Below are positions 1 through 8,181 of a stretch of DNA of 64,000 bases, piece after piece. Below the pieces are notes generated by a model, which did not search any database, was not told the DNA's origin, and saw only the letters and a list, made by a program, of their open reading frames with translations. Position 1 is the stretch's first letter, and the number at the start of each line of letters is the position of its first letter. The position numbers and the translations under genes were made by a program. The DNA comes from Mesorhizobium sp. B2-4-15 (lineage in GTDB: Bacteria > Pseudomonadota > Alphaproteobacteria > Rhizobiales > Rhizobiaceae): positions 16,007 to 80,006 of the forward strand of contig NZ_VFUZ01000025.1 in the NCBI RefSeq assembly GCF_006658505.1, given 5' to 3'.

Positions 1-1
1 G

Positions 2-862
2 TCGCACCTGCTCAACGTCACGACGCAAGCAATGGACATCGGCGCTCTGACGCCGCCGCTGTGGGGCTTCGCCGAGCGTGAGAAGCTGATGGTTTTCTAC
101 GAGCGTGCTTCCGGCGCCCGGATGCACGCCAACTATTTCAGGGTTGGCGGCGTGCATCAGGATCTGCCACCGGAACTTCTCGAGGACATCTGGAATTTTT
201 GTGACCCTTTCCTCAAGGTCTGCGACAATCTCGATGAACTGCTGACTGGCAACCGGATTTTCAAGCAGCGAAACGTTGACATCGGAACGATCGGCTTGGA
301 CGACGCCTGGGCATGGGGCTTCTCAGGCGTGATGGTGCGCGGTTCCGGAGCCGCCTGGGATTTGCGCAAGGCCCAGCCCTACGAATGCTATCCCGAGATG
401 GATTTCGACATCCCCGTCGGCAAGAACGGGGATTGCTACGACCGCTATCTGGTTCGAATGGAGGAAATGCGCCAATCCGTCCGGATCATCAAGCAGTGTT
501 TGGAAAAGTTGCGGCTGCCGGCGGGCCAAGGACCAGTCGCGATTCCCAATCAAAAGATCACGCCGCCAAACCGTTCCGAAATGAAACGCTCCATGGAAGC
601 GACTATCCACCATTTCAAACTCTACACCGAAGGCATCCGTGTCCCCACTGGAGAGGTGTATGCGGCTGTCGAAGCACCAAAGGGCGAGTTCGGCGTCTAT
701 CTGATTTCAGATGGCGGCAATGTCCCGTATCGATGCAAAATTCGGGCCCCATCCTTTGCCCACCTGCAGGCGATGGATTTCCTGTCGAGAGGCCACATGA
801 TCGCCGATGTGTCGGCAATCATCGGCTCGCTCGACATCGTGTTTGGAGAAATCGATCGTTAG
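2..862 (+). CDS. nuoD: NADH-quinone oxidoreductase subunit D, 5'-truncated by the window edge
   Basis: This is the C-terminal roughly 285 residues of the 49-kDa subunit of complex I. NuoD forms part of the quinone-binding cavity in the peripheral arm. The frame is open from base 2 (SHLLNVTTQAMD), before the first Met at 32, so the true start lies outside the window. Family hallmarks are GALTPPLWGFAEREKLM near the left end and the C-terminal SAIIGSLDIVFGEIDR, so the 3' end is intact. In alphaproteobacterial nuo operons nuoE normally follows, but here 540 non-coding bases and an unrelated c-di-GMP gene come next. It may therefore be the last gene of a partial second nuo cluster. The family call is secure; the paralogue idea is inference. 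Confidence 0.95.
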   Translation, partial: SHLLNVTTQAMDIGALTPPLWGFAEREKLMVFYERASGARMHANYFRVGGVHQDLPPELLEDIWNFCDPFLKVCDNLDELLTGNRIFKQRNVDIGTIGLDDAWAWGFSGVMVRGSGAAWDLRKAQPYECYPEMDFDIPVGKNGDCYDRYLVRMEEMRQSVRIIKQCLEKLRLPAGQGPVAIPNQKITPPNRSEMKRSMEATIHHFKLYTEGIRVPTGEVYAAVEAPKGEFGVYLISDGGNVPYRCKIRAPSFAHLQAMDFLSRGHMIADVSAIIGSLDIVFGEIDR

Positions 863-865
863 CGC

Positions 866-1402
866 GGAATGTCAGGTGGCAAGCTGGCGCGATCGGCGGC
901 ATCAGTTACACGGCAACGAGGGTGGCTTGGCACGAATGATCGTCAAAGTATCATCTTCGGTGGCGCAGACGGGAGCAGAACATGAATTCTATTCTGCGCC
1001 GGCGATTCAATGTGAAGCGACCATGTGAATCATCGCCCAGATCAGCACTGCGAGGACGGCCACATCCGCCAGCGGCTTGGCGGCTAACCCGTACAGGCCG
1101 ACCGAAGCGCCATCCTGACATCTCTTTGTATTTTCGCGATTATTCGGCGCAAACCTTGGAGCAACAGGAAAGCATTGTCCTTTCCGCCTCATCCATGATC
1201 GCGAGATCTGGCGGGAAAGCCTGCGCTCGACGCCCTCGATAGTTGGAGGAAGTATCCGAGCTGCTTTTACCTGCTGCAAACGGATAATAGCACTAATTCC
1301 CATCCTTAAGTCAGCCTTAATACGTTTGGCGCTATATTAAGGAAAGCGCTCTAAACTTCCTGCGGAATCAGCGTAGGGGGCGGAATTGGTCCAATTGCAC
1401 CA
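866..1402. other. Intergenic region without a convincing gene
   Basis: About 540 bases lie between nuoD and the c-di-GMP gene. Short open frames exist on both strands but none has a good ribosome site plus family resemblance. The minus strand around 1020-1110 can encode a hydrophobic stretch, perhaps the tail of a decayed membrane gene. The last 100 bases are AT-richer and hold TTAA-containing motifs and a 13-base palindrome (1384-1396, AATTGG-T-CCAATT), as expected for the promoter of the downstream gene. Confidence 0.5.
1306..1320 (+). promoter_or_regulatory. Candidate CtrA box (TTAA-N7-TTAA)
   Basis: TTAA-GTCAGCC-TTAA matches the full CtrA consensus spacing and lies about 85 bases before the GGDEF-EAL start. 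A further ATTAAGG at 1336-1342 forms an inverted repeat with CCTTAAT (1315-1321, 14-base spacer). CtrA controls cell-cycle and motility genes in alphaproteobacteria. Binding is inferred from spacing alone. Confidence 0.4.
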
Positions 1403-3973
1403 ATGTTTTACCTGAAGCCATTGAAGGATGTTAGCGTCAGGACCAAGCTCTCGCTGGGCTTTGGTCTGGCGTTGTTGTGCGTCCTGGCAGTAGGGCTATT
1501 TGGCGTGAATCAGCTGCGATCTCTCAATGAAATCACAGGTGAGATCACAGGCGTTTGGTTGCCGCAGGTCCAGGTCGTGGAGGAGATGAAGCGCAATCTG
1601 GCGGAACATCAGCTCTATGCGACGCTGCGCATGCGCACCGACGATACCCGACAGCTGCTGCGCATCGATGACGAGATGGCGAGGGAGAGCGACGAGATTC
1701 TGAGGGGTCGGCGTGCCTACCGCAGGAGCGCCGGATCGCGCGCCGAGCAGGAACTGTTCGATCAGTTCGTTTATCTGTGGACGGCCTATCAAGACTCCCT
1801 GACATCCATTTTCCCGCTCCTGGAAACAGAGGGGCCAACAAAGGCCCTTAAAGAGTTCGAGACGGTATCGCTGCCGACCGTCGCCGAGGCGGCGCAGCGG
1901 CTGGACGGCTTGCTGGCCCTCACCAATCAGCGCAGCACGGCTGTCGCAGCCATGGCGGATCGCACCTACACCATCGCGCAGCGGCTGACCTGGGCCGCGA
2001 TTGCCTTTGCCGCCGTGTGCCTCGGCGGGCTTGTCGCCTGGATTCGACACAATGTCAGCAAGCCGATCCTCACGGTGAGCGAGGCGATGCATCGCCTAAC
2101 ACTGGGTGACCGCCGCTCAACCCTCGTCGCACCCAAAAGGGATCGCCGGGACGAGATCGGGGTGTTGTTCTCGGCCTTTGCGGGCTACCGTGCCAGCCTG
2201 GAGCGCAGTGATGCCTTGGCCCGCGAGGCGGAGTTGGAACGGCAGCATCTGGCCGCGGCAGCAGCAAACATGCCGGTGGGTCTGTGCATGTTCGATGCCG
2301 AGCGGCGGCTGGTTTTTTGCAACCAGGCCTACGCTGACCTCTATCACTTGCCGGAGACCCTGACCCGTCCAGGCTCGCATTGGGCCGATTTGAAGCGGTT
2401 CCGGATAGCCGCGGGGCTCTATGTCGGCCTGGAGCCTGAAAGATATCTGGAAGAACTCTCGGCGACGATCGACCGTGCCGAGCGCGTCGTGAGCCTCGTC
2501 GAACTCCGGGACGGGCGCACAATCGACCTCATCCACCAGCCGCTGCCAGGCGGCGGATGGCTTGCCACGCACCACGACGTGACCGATTTGCGGCGTAGCG
2601 AGGCCCGCATCTCGCACATGGCCCGCCACGACGGGCTTACCGATCTTCCGAACCGTACATTGTTCCACGAACGCGCCGAGGAAGCTCTGATCGAGATGAG
2701 CCGGCAGAACGGCAAGGTCGCCGTCCTTTGCCTTGATCTCGATCATTTCAAGACGGTCAACGACACGCTGGGGCATCCGATTGGTGACGCCCTGCTGAAG
2801 GAGGTCGCCGGCAGGCTGAGGCGCGTCCTCCGTGAAGGCGACACGGTAGCCAGGCTCGGTGGCGACGAGTTCGTGATCATTCAAAAGGGGACCGATCAGC
2901 CGGTCGAGGCCACTGCCCTTGCTCAAAGGGTCATAGACGCGCTGAGCGCGCCTTACATCGTCGATGGACACGGGGTTATGATCAGCGCCAGCGTCGGCAT
3001 TTCGATTGCGCCGGACGATGGCGAGAACGCCGATCAACTGCTCAAGAACGGTGACATGGCGCTCTACCGGGCAAAGGCGGACGGACGCAGAACATATAGG
3101 TTCTTCGAGCCGGAAATGGATGCCCGCATGCAGGCGCGGCGATTTCTCGAACTCGATCTGCGCGAGGCGGTGGGGCGGGAGCAGTTCGAGATCTATTACC
3201 AACCGCTCCTCAATATCGACCGCGGCGAGGTCAGCTGCTTCGAGGCGCTGCTGCGCTGGCATCACCCGAAGCGTGGCATCGTCTCTCCGGCAGAGTTCAT
3301 TCCCCTGGCCGAGGAGATCGGCCTCATCGTCCCGATCGGTGACTGGGTGATCAAGCAAGCGTGTCTCGACGCAGCAGGCTGGCCCAAAGGCATCAAGGTT
3401 GCCGTCAACCTGTCGCCGACGCAGTTTCGCAGCACACGCTTGCTTTCGACGATCGTCGAGGCACTGGATGCCTCGGGGCTGCCCGCGAGTCAGCTCGAGC
3501 TTGAGATCACCGAGACGGTGCTACTGGCCAACAGCCCGGCGACGCTCGCGCTGCTGCAGCAGATCCACATGCTGGGGGTGCATATTGCGATGGACGACTT
3601 CGGAACCGGATATTCGAGCTTGAGCTATCTGCGCTCTTTCCCGTTCGACAAGATCAAGATCGACCAGTCCTTCGTGAGGGATGCCGATGACGTCGACAGC
3701 TCGGTTGCCATCATCCGGGCCGTCACGAGCCTTGGCAACAGCCTCGGGATACAGACCACCGCCGAAGGAGTTGAGACAGCGGAACAGCTCGAGCGGGTAC
3801 GAAGAGAAGGCTGCACCGAGGCACAGGGTTTCCTGCTCAGTCGGCCGCTACCTGCTCGGGAAATCCCCGCAATGCTGGAGCGTACGCGCGCCGTCGTGGC
3901 TGGCGACATCATCGAGCCTGCACCCGAAATGACGGCCGAGCGGAAAGATCGGCGCCGCAAGAGCGCGTTGTAG
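1403..3973 (+). CDS. Membrane-bound bifunctional diguanylate cyclase/phosphodiesterase (HAMP-PAS-GGDEF-EAL)
   Basis: 856 residues. A short cytoplasmic N-terminus leads into TM1 (about 15-35), an extracytoplasmic four-helix-bundle-like sensor, TM2 (about 193-213), a HAMP region (about 214-275), a PAS-like domain (about 285-400), GGDEF and EAL. The cyclase signature GGDEF is intact at 486-490, and an inhibitory I-site RxxD (REGD) sits five residues before it. In the EAL domain, FEALLRWHHP (EAL 614-616), ELEITET and DDFGTGYSSL are all present, so both activities look possible. It should make and/or degrade cyclic di-GMP in response to a periplasmic cue. No strong Shine-Dalgarno is visible before ATG 1403, but the next residues (FYLKPLKDVSVRTKL) are typical of such N-termini. 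It is monocistronic, with CtrA-like boxes upstream. Confidence 0.95.
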   Translation: MFYLKPLKDVSVRTKLSLGFGLALLCVLAVGLFGVNQLRSLNEITGEITGVWLPQVQVVEEMKRNLAEHQLYATLRMRTDDTRQLLRIDDEMARESDEILRGRRAYRRSAGSRAEQELFDQFVYLWTAYQDSLTSIFPLLETEGPTKALKEFETVSLPTVAEAAQRLDGLLALTNQRSTAVAAMADRTYTIAQRLTWAAIAFAAVCLGGLVAWIRHNVSKPILTVSEAMHRLTLGDRRSTLVAPKRDRRDEIGVLFSAFAGYRASLERSDALAREAELERQHLAAAAANMPVGLCMFDAERRLVFCNQAYADLYHLPETLTRPGSHWADLKRFRIAAGLYVGLEPERYLEELSATIDRAERVVSLVELRDGRTIDLIHQPLPGGGWLATHHDVTDLRRSEARISHMARHDGLTDLPNRTLFHERAEEALIEMSRQNGKVAVLCLDLDHFKTVNDTLGHPIGDALLKEVAGRLRRVLREGDTVARLGGDEFVIIQKGTDQPVEATALAQRVIDALSAPYIVDGHGVMISASVGISIAPDDGENADQLLKNGDMALYRAKADGRRTYRFFEPEMDARMQARRFLELDLREAVGREQFEIYYQPLLNIDRGEVSCFEALLRWHHPKRGIVSPAEFIPLAEEIGLIVPIGDWVIKQACLDAAGWPKGIKVAVNLSPTQFRSTRLLSTIVEALDASGLPASQLELEITETVLLANSPATLALLQQIHMLGVHIAMDDFGTGYSSLSYLRSFPFDKIKIDQSFVRDADDVDSSVAIIRAVTSLGNSLGIQTTAEGVETAEQLERVRREGCTEAQGFLLSRPLPAREIPAMLERTRAVVAGDIIEPAPEMTAERKDRRRKSAL

Positions 3974-4056
3974 GTAGTCGCCCATAGTTGCAGCCGCGCG
4001 AGAAGCTCGGCCTATCAGTCAGAAGACAAAGCTCGGCGGAGCGAGCCGGAGCGCCC

Positions 4057-4242
4057 GCCGGAGCGCTCGTTCATCGTCAGATCAGCTGCGATGCGAGACA
4101 CCTTTCCGTTGAGTTCCGGCGTGGTGCGCTGATTGAAAGCGGAAAGGCGAAGGACCGCCTTCTGGCCGAGTTGAACCTGGTCGATGTCGGGCGGCGCGAT
4201 CCGATGAAGCCGCCTTGATATCCAGGTATGGGGCCGGAACAA
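4057..4242 (-). pseudogene. Remnant of an HlyD-family type I secretion adaptor
   Basis: The minus strand encodes IAPPDIDQVQLGQKAVLRL followed by AFNQRTTPELNGKVSRIAAD. This is the signature of the beta-barrel part of HlyD/PrtE-type membrane-fusion proteins, which are normally about 430 residues. Only about 60 residues survive. There is no membrane anchor or coiled-coil hairpin, and no cognate ABC transporter or TolC nearby. Upstream residues resembling the next part of the family (LVPAPYLDIKA) lie in a different frame, suggesting an additional frameshift near 4200-4240. I read it as a decayed gene fragment. Confidence 0.7.
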
Positions 4243-4371
4243 GAACTATTCCCTCAGACACGCTATGGCTGAACGAAACGCGAAGGCCATCCACATGAGG
4301 AAGTGATAAAAGAGCAATTTGACGATCGATCCGATCGGACGGAGAAATCTGGAAAAACAACAGCCGGGACG

Positions 4372-4566
4372 ATGCGCATGAGCGACGAAACCGACGATGA
4401 CACCGATATCGTGAATCAGCTCGCCTATGTCAGAGCCGACCCAACCCAGCACGACACGCTTACGCTTCTTGCGATGATCGATGCCGCGATTGCCGAGATC
4501 ATGAGCTTGAGGATGAAGCTGCGGCTGAGCGAGGAACGGAATGGCGGGAGCAGCCAGCTCCAATAG
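4372..4566 (+). CDS. Small acidic hypothetical protein
   Basis: 64 residues from ATG 4372. The same frame can be extended to a GTG at 4303 (87 residues), and ATG 4378 is also possible; none has a convincing ribosome site. The N-terminus is very acidic (SDETDDDTD) and the C-terminal half (LTLLAMIDAAIAEIMSLRMKLRLSEE) is predicted helical, possibly a short coiled coil. No family recognised. It stands alone between the HlyD remnant and the duplicated lysozyme fragment. Coding status is moderate: the complementary strand is also open here. Confidence 0.4.
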   Translation: MRMSDETDDDTDIVNQLAYVRADPTQHDTLTLLAMIDAAIAEIMSLRMKLRLSEERNGGSSQLQ

Positions 4567-4600
4567 CTGGCCGGAACGGGAATGAACGGCGACGCGAAGC

Positions 4601-4690
4601 CTGGTCCGCGTCCGCCATCATCCGCCGGCCGCCGGCCCGAGCGCACCATTGCCGCTCGTCGCCATGGAGACGTCGAGGCCGCGGCCTGCT
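4601..4690 (-). repeat. Duplicated fragment of the 3' end of the GH25 lysozyme gene
   Basis: The minus strand reads LHGDERQWCARAGGRRMMAD, closely matching the last residues of the lysozyme gene (FHGDERQWRAWAGGRQMMAD, coded around 5250-5335). The matching DNA is about 75-85 bases, with shared blocks such as CATTGCCGCTCGTCGCCATGG. The copy lacks the stop codon and the rest of the gene. The two copies flank the TatB-like gene in direct orientation. It could be the relic of a second lysozyme gene or of a local duplication. Confidence 0.7.
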
Positions 4691-4699
4691 TAGCAGGCC
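4683..4699 (-). terminator. Possible hairpin downstream of the TatB-like gene
   Basis: GGCCTGC-tta-GCAGGCC is a perfect 7-bp stem about 80 bases beyond the TatB-like stop codon. No U-run follows on the minus strand, so intrinsic termination is uncertain. Confidence 0.3.
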
Positions 4700-4775
4700 A
4701 CGGAGGCCTCGGCGAGCAAGCCTGATTCGGCCGCCAGCCGCAATTCCATCAGCCACCAGGCGTCGTAGAACTTGC

Positions 4776-5075
4776 TTACGAAGCAGCGGTCCGCGCGTCT
4801 TCGCTGCTCTCCTTCGTCACCGCGATTCCGCCGGCATCTTGCGGCACGCTGTTTACGGCTTGCTGAAGTTTCGAGCGGGTTTCCTCCAGATCAAGCTCCT
4901 TCTCGGCCTCACGCATGGCGTCGTCGAACTGCCTGCGGAAATCGCCGAGATACCGGTTGACCGTCTTCATAGTCGCGCCAAGCGAGCGCATCACACTTGG
5001 AAGCTCTCCTGGCCCGAAAACAACCAGCGCCACAACGAAGATGACAACAAGATGGTCCCAGCCAAGTCCGAACAT
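4776..5075 (-). CDS. TatB-like twin-arginine translocase family protein
   Basis: 99 residues from ATG 5075 (MFGLGWDHLVVIF). One N-terminal transmembrane segment (about 5-21), the GPGELP hinge, an amphipathic helix (SVMRSLGATMKTVNRYLGDF) and an acidic coiled tail (DDAMREAEKELDLEETRSKL) are the architecture of TatA/TatB. The FRRQFDDAMREAEKE segment favours TatB over TatA. It is shorter than typical rhizobial TatB, and neither tatA nor tatC is adjacent, so it may be an extra copy rather than the main TatB. The frame is open far upstream, but the hydrophobic MF(G/D) start is the family norm. Confidence 0.8.
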   Translation of the reverse strand: MFGLGWDHLVVIFVVALVVFGPGELPSVMRSLGATMKTVNRYLGDFRRQFDDAMREAEKELDLEETRSKLQQAVNSVPQDAGGIAVTKESSEDARTAAS

Positions 5076-5248
5076 CGGTAAGTCCCATGGCGCCTTTGAC
5101 GGCGCCGGCAGAAGCCCAGCCTGACCACCATCATAGCGCCCCGCCCGCGTCATTCCAGTATGCGGTGGTGCAATGCTGTTCACAGTTGCTTCGCCCGGCA
5201 GGCTGCCGGCGTTAAATGCCGCAAAGGTGAACGTCGGACGGCTCAGCC

Positions 5249-6316
5249 TTAGTCCGCGTCGGCCATCATCTGCCGCCCACCAGCCCACGCGCGCCATTGC
5301 CGCTCGTCGCCATGGAAGACGTTGAGATCGATGCGGCCGGTGACGCCGTGCGACAGGCCGGAGCCGGAATATTGCCAGAACAGCCATTTGCGGTCGGGAT
5401 AGACCTTTGACGGGTGTCTCGCCACCGCACGCAGCCAGAACGGGTAGTCGAGGAAAGCGCCCTGGAGATTGTCGCGATAAAAATCCGGCGCGGTGTAGAT
5501 GATCGGACGCTGGCCATAGTGACGCTCCAGCTTGTCCATGAACACCTGCATCTTCTCCAGGACCTTTTCGCGCGACGGCCGCCGCTGGCAGCTGGAGTCG
5601 CCGTTCCACTCGACGTCGATCACCGGCGGCAAGGCGCCTTCGACCTTCGGCACGTTGCGGATGAACCAGTCGGCCTGCTCGCCGGCGGTTCGGCACCAGT
5701 AGAAGAAGTGATAGGCGCCGCGCTTCAGCCCGGCCGCGTCGGCGCCGCGCCAGTTCCTGGTGAACATCGGATCAAGATGGTGGCCGCCATCGGTCGCCTT
5801 GATGTAGGCGAAGTTGGCGCCCTGGGCGCGTAGCTTCTCCCAATTCACATTCCCTTGCCAGCGCGACACGTCGACCCCGTGCACGGCAAGATGCCGGGGC
5901 GAGGAGCGGCCGAAATTGATCGGTTTGGCATCGCGAAAGCCATAGCGCGTGATCGGCCCGGCAAGCATGGGCGGGACCGCCCGCGACAAAAGTTTCGGGG
6001 GCGAGACCAGGGCTGCCGGCTCGACCGGCGGATCGACGCTGTCGGGCAATTCGGGCGCCGGAAACGCCACCGTTTCCTCCTCCGCCAGGCCAAAGGGGCG
6101 AACAGTGTCGTCCACGGGCGCGGGCTCGGTCCGCTTGCGCGCATTGTTGGACCTGTTGACGGGGACGGATGCGATCGGCGCGCTTGGCCGCACCACCGAA
6201 CTGGTGGTTTCGTTCGACGGCTTCTGCACATCGAGCGCGTCCATGCCCGATGTCGACGAGCAGCCGGCAAGGCACAGTGATGCGATCACGAAACTGATGA
6301 CGCCTGGTAACCGCAT
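5249..6316 (-). CDS. GH25 family lysozyme lipoprotein
   Basis: 355 residues from ATG 6316, chosen because it puts a lipoprotein signal peptide at the N-terminus (MRLPGVISFVIASLCLAGC; lipobox LAGC, acylated Cys19). A Pro/Ser-rich linker to about residue 140 is followed by a glycoside hydrolase 25 domain. It has GVDVSRWQ at 147-154 (Asp149), the YIKATDGG strand, and PVIDVEW at 231-237 with the expected acidic pair Asp234/Glu236. Family members cleave the MurNAc-GlcNAc bond of peptidoglycan; this one would be anchored to the periplasmic face of a membrane. It is divergent from the DUF1402 gene. Its 3' end is partly duplicated beyond the neighbouring TatB-like gene. Confidence 0.9.
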   Translation of the reverse strand: MRLPGVISFVIASLCLAGCSSTSGMDALDVQKPSNETTSSVVRPSAPIASVPVNRSNNARKRTEPAPVDDTVRPFGLAEEETVAFPAPELPDSVDPPVEPAALVSPPKLLSRAVPPMLAGPITRYGFRDAKPINFGRSSPRHLAVHGVDVSRWQGNVNWEKLRAQGANFAYIKATDGGHHLDPMFTRNWRGADAAGLKRGAYHFFYWCRTAGEQADWFIRNVPKVEGALPPVIDVEWNGDSSCQRRPSREKVLEKMQVFMDKLERHYGQRPIIYTAPDFYRDNLQGAFLDYPFWLRAVARHPSKVYPDRKWLFWQYSGSGLSHGVTGRIDLNVFHGDERQWRAWAGGRQMMADAD

Positions 6317-6553
6317 CTGGACCTGTACTCGAAACACAACAGACCGAAGGCGACGGCCGACGGACAACCAGGCTCAGTTATGAACGAGAAATTACCAATA
6401 AAGTTTGAATCAAGTTTTTACCAAACCTGTGACCTATTTCAGACATCCGCCGTCGATGGCGGCCCAAGCCTTGACAGCGCCATGATGTGGCTGTTGAGAG
6501 CGGTATGCGGCGTTCTCAGCCGACGTTTCCCGCGAGCCCAAAAAAGGCGCCTG

Positions 6554-7537
6554 ATGATTGCGTTGCAGCGATTTCTCCTGGTCCTCCTGCTCGCGGCCCT
6601 CTCCTGGAGTGACGCCCTCATGGTGGGGACGGCGCATGCCAGCGGGCTGGTCGCCGTTCCACCCGGCAATCGGTCCGAAACGCAACCGCCAATCCCGGAT
6701 GCATCCGCGACGCGTACGCACGCCTTCAAGACCACCTACGCGGAAAAATACGAGAAGATCGTCGCGCTGCTGAAGCGCGAGAAGAGACTGGTGGCGCACA
6801 TCAAGCAGGTGGCGGCCGCCTACGATATCGATCCCATCCATATCGTCGGCGCGCTTGTCGGCGAACACACTTACAACGTCACCGCCGTCGGCTCGGTGCA
6901 GACTTACTATGTGAAGGCACTGTCCTATTCCGGCCTCGACTTTGCCTTCCGCTACAAAGGCGTGCCGGTGCAGACCTTTGTCCAGCGGCCGGAGTTCGCG
7001 GCCTGCGCCGAGGCCAAGGACAGTGCCGCCCTGTGGAGTTGCCGCGACAAGGTTTGGGTCGAACATTTCCGTGGCAAGAGCGTCGATGGCGTCGCCTACG
7101 AGGCCATGACCTTCCAGCAGGCGTTCTTCCAGCCCTTCTTTGCCGGCCAGACATTCGGCCTTGGCCAGATCAGCCCGTTGACCGCGCTTGAAGTGACGGA
7201 CCTGGTCAACAGGGTGAGCGGCTATGACAAGCTGACGCCAGATCATCCGCAGGCGATCTATCGCGATGTCATGGATCCGGACCGCAGCATCGTCTACATC
7301 GCGGCGATCGTGCGCGACGCCATCGACGCCTACAAACAGGAGGGCTTCGACATATCGGGCAATCCGGGCGTAACGGCCACGCTCTACAATGTCGGCCAAC
7401 CCCGGCAGCGAGCGGCCGACCTGCGCGCGGCAGCCGCCAGTGGCAAGGGCCGCAAGCTGCCGGTGGAAAATTATTACGGCTGGCTCGTCAACGACAAGCT
7501 CGACGAACTCAGGAGCCTGCTCGACAGCGGCAGCTGA
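6554..7537 (+). CDS. DUF1402 family secreted protein
   Basis: 327 residues from ATG 6554. Upstream in-frame ATGs (6380, 6482) would add a polar N-terminus, whereas 6554 begins directly with a signal peptide (MIALQRFLLVLLLAALSW, likely cut after AHA) and has AAAAAGG upstream. The mature part carries conserved-looking blocks YDIDPIHIVGALVGEH, FGLGQISPLTALEVTD and ATLYNVG. The glutamate-containing GALVGEH and GLGQISP blocks recall lytic-transglycosylase folds (catalytic Glu, then GLxQI), so a peptidoglycan role is possible; this is inference. It is followed 25 bases later by the DedA gene, probably in one transcript. Confidence 0.8.
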   Translation: MIALQRFLLVLLLAALSWSDALMVGTAHASGLVAVPPGNRSETQPPIPDASATRTHAFKTTYAEKYEKIVALLKREKRLVAHIKQVAAAYDIDPIHIVGALVGEHTYNVTAVGSVQTYYVKALSYSGLDFAFRYKGVPVQTFVQRPEFAACAEAKDSAALWSCRDKVWVEHFRGKSVDGVAYEAMTFQQAFFQPFFAGQTFGLGQISPLTALEVTDLVNRVSGYDKLTPDHPQAIYRDVMDPDRSIVYIAAIVRDAIDAYKQEGFDISGNPGVTATLYNVGQPRQRAADLRAAAASGKGRKLPVENYYGWLVNDKLDELRSLLDSGS

Positions 7538-7562
7538 GAGACGCTTTTATCAAGGAGCTTGC

Positions 7563-8180
7563 GTGCAGTCGTTCATCGACCAGAGCGTTTGTTTCATCGA
7601 AAACCATCAGGCCTGGGCAGGCGTCGTGGTCGGGCTGCTGGCATTCGGCGAGTCGCTGGTGCTGATCGGCATCCTCTTGCCCGGCACCACGGTCCTGGTC
7701 ATCGTCGGCGGTCTAGTGGGCGCAGGCATTGTCCAGCCTTTGCCCGTTCTTCTCGCAGCGATGGTCGGTGCGGCGCTCGGCGACACCGTCTCCTATTTCC
7801 TTGGCAAATGGCTCGGACGCGGTGTCGTCCATAAATGGCCGCTCAATCGCTACCGCCGCGAGATCGCCCGGGCGCGGCTATTCTTCCATCGTTATGGCTT
7901 CGCGGCCGTTTTCGTCGGCCGCTTCTTCGGCCCGGTCCGCGCCACCGTGCCGCTGGTCGCGGGCATGATGGGCATGAACCGCCGCCGTTTCCAGATCGCC
8001 AACATCCTGTCGGCGGTCATCTGGGCTCCATCCGTGCTGTCGCCGGGATGGCTGGTGGCCAAGGGAGCCGGCAGTCTCCCCGAGCTCGATGCGACCAGCC
8101 TGTTCGGCATGGCGACGATCGCTGCTATCGCCTTGGTCATCATCGCGGTGGTCGCGGTCAAGCTGCGCGGCAGGCGCTAG
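7563..8180 (+). CDS. DedA family membrane protein
   Basis: 205 residues from GTG 7563, supported by AAGGAG at 7552-7557. The DedA/SNARE-associated fold is evident: FGESLVLIGILLPGTTVLV (acidic residue plus glycine-rich re-entrant loop), GDTVSYFLGKWLGR, and FVGRFFGPVRATVPLVAG with the conserved F-x-R-x3-P-x-R motif. A C-terminal hydrophobic helix (ATIAAIALVIIAVVAV) ends in RGRR. DedA proteins sit in the inner membrane; some flip undecaprenyl phosphate or other phospholipids. The DUF1402 and lysozyme neighbours fit an envelope role. It converges on the next minus-strand gene, leaving one base between the stop codons. Confidence 0.9.
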   Translation: MQSFIDQSVCFIENHQAWAGVVVGLLAFGESLVLIGILLPGTTVLVIVGGLVGAGIVQPLPVLLAAMVGAALGDTVSYFLGKWLGRGVVHKWPLNRYRREIARARLFFHRYGFAAVFVGRFFGPVRATVPLVAGMMGMNRRRFQIANILSAVIWAPSVLSPGWLVAKGAGSLPELDATSLFGMATIAAIALVIIAVVAVKLRGRR

Positions 8181-8181
8181 C

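Noticed and set aside
1007..1303. Minus-strand open frame of 98 codons with a hydrophobic C-terminus
   Set aside because: The first two thirds look random, there is no ribosome site and no family match. At best it is the tail of a decayed membrane gene.
2117..3358. 413-codon minus-strand open frame opposite the GGDEF-EAL gene
   Set aside because: It is the GC-rich antisense shadow of a gene with unmistakable domains.
5076..5696. N-terminal extension of the TatB-like gene
   Set aside because: It overlaps the lysozyme gene on the same strand, and the TatB family begins directly at the hydrophobic helix.
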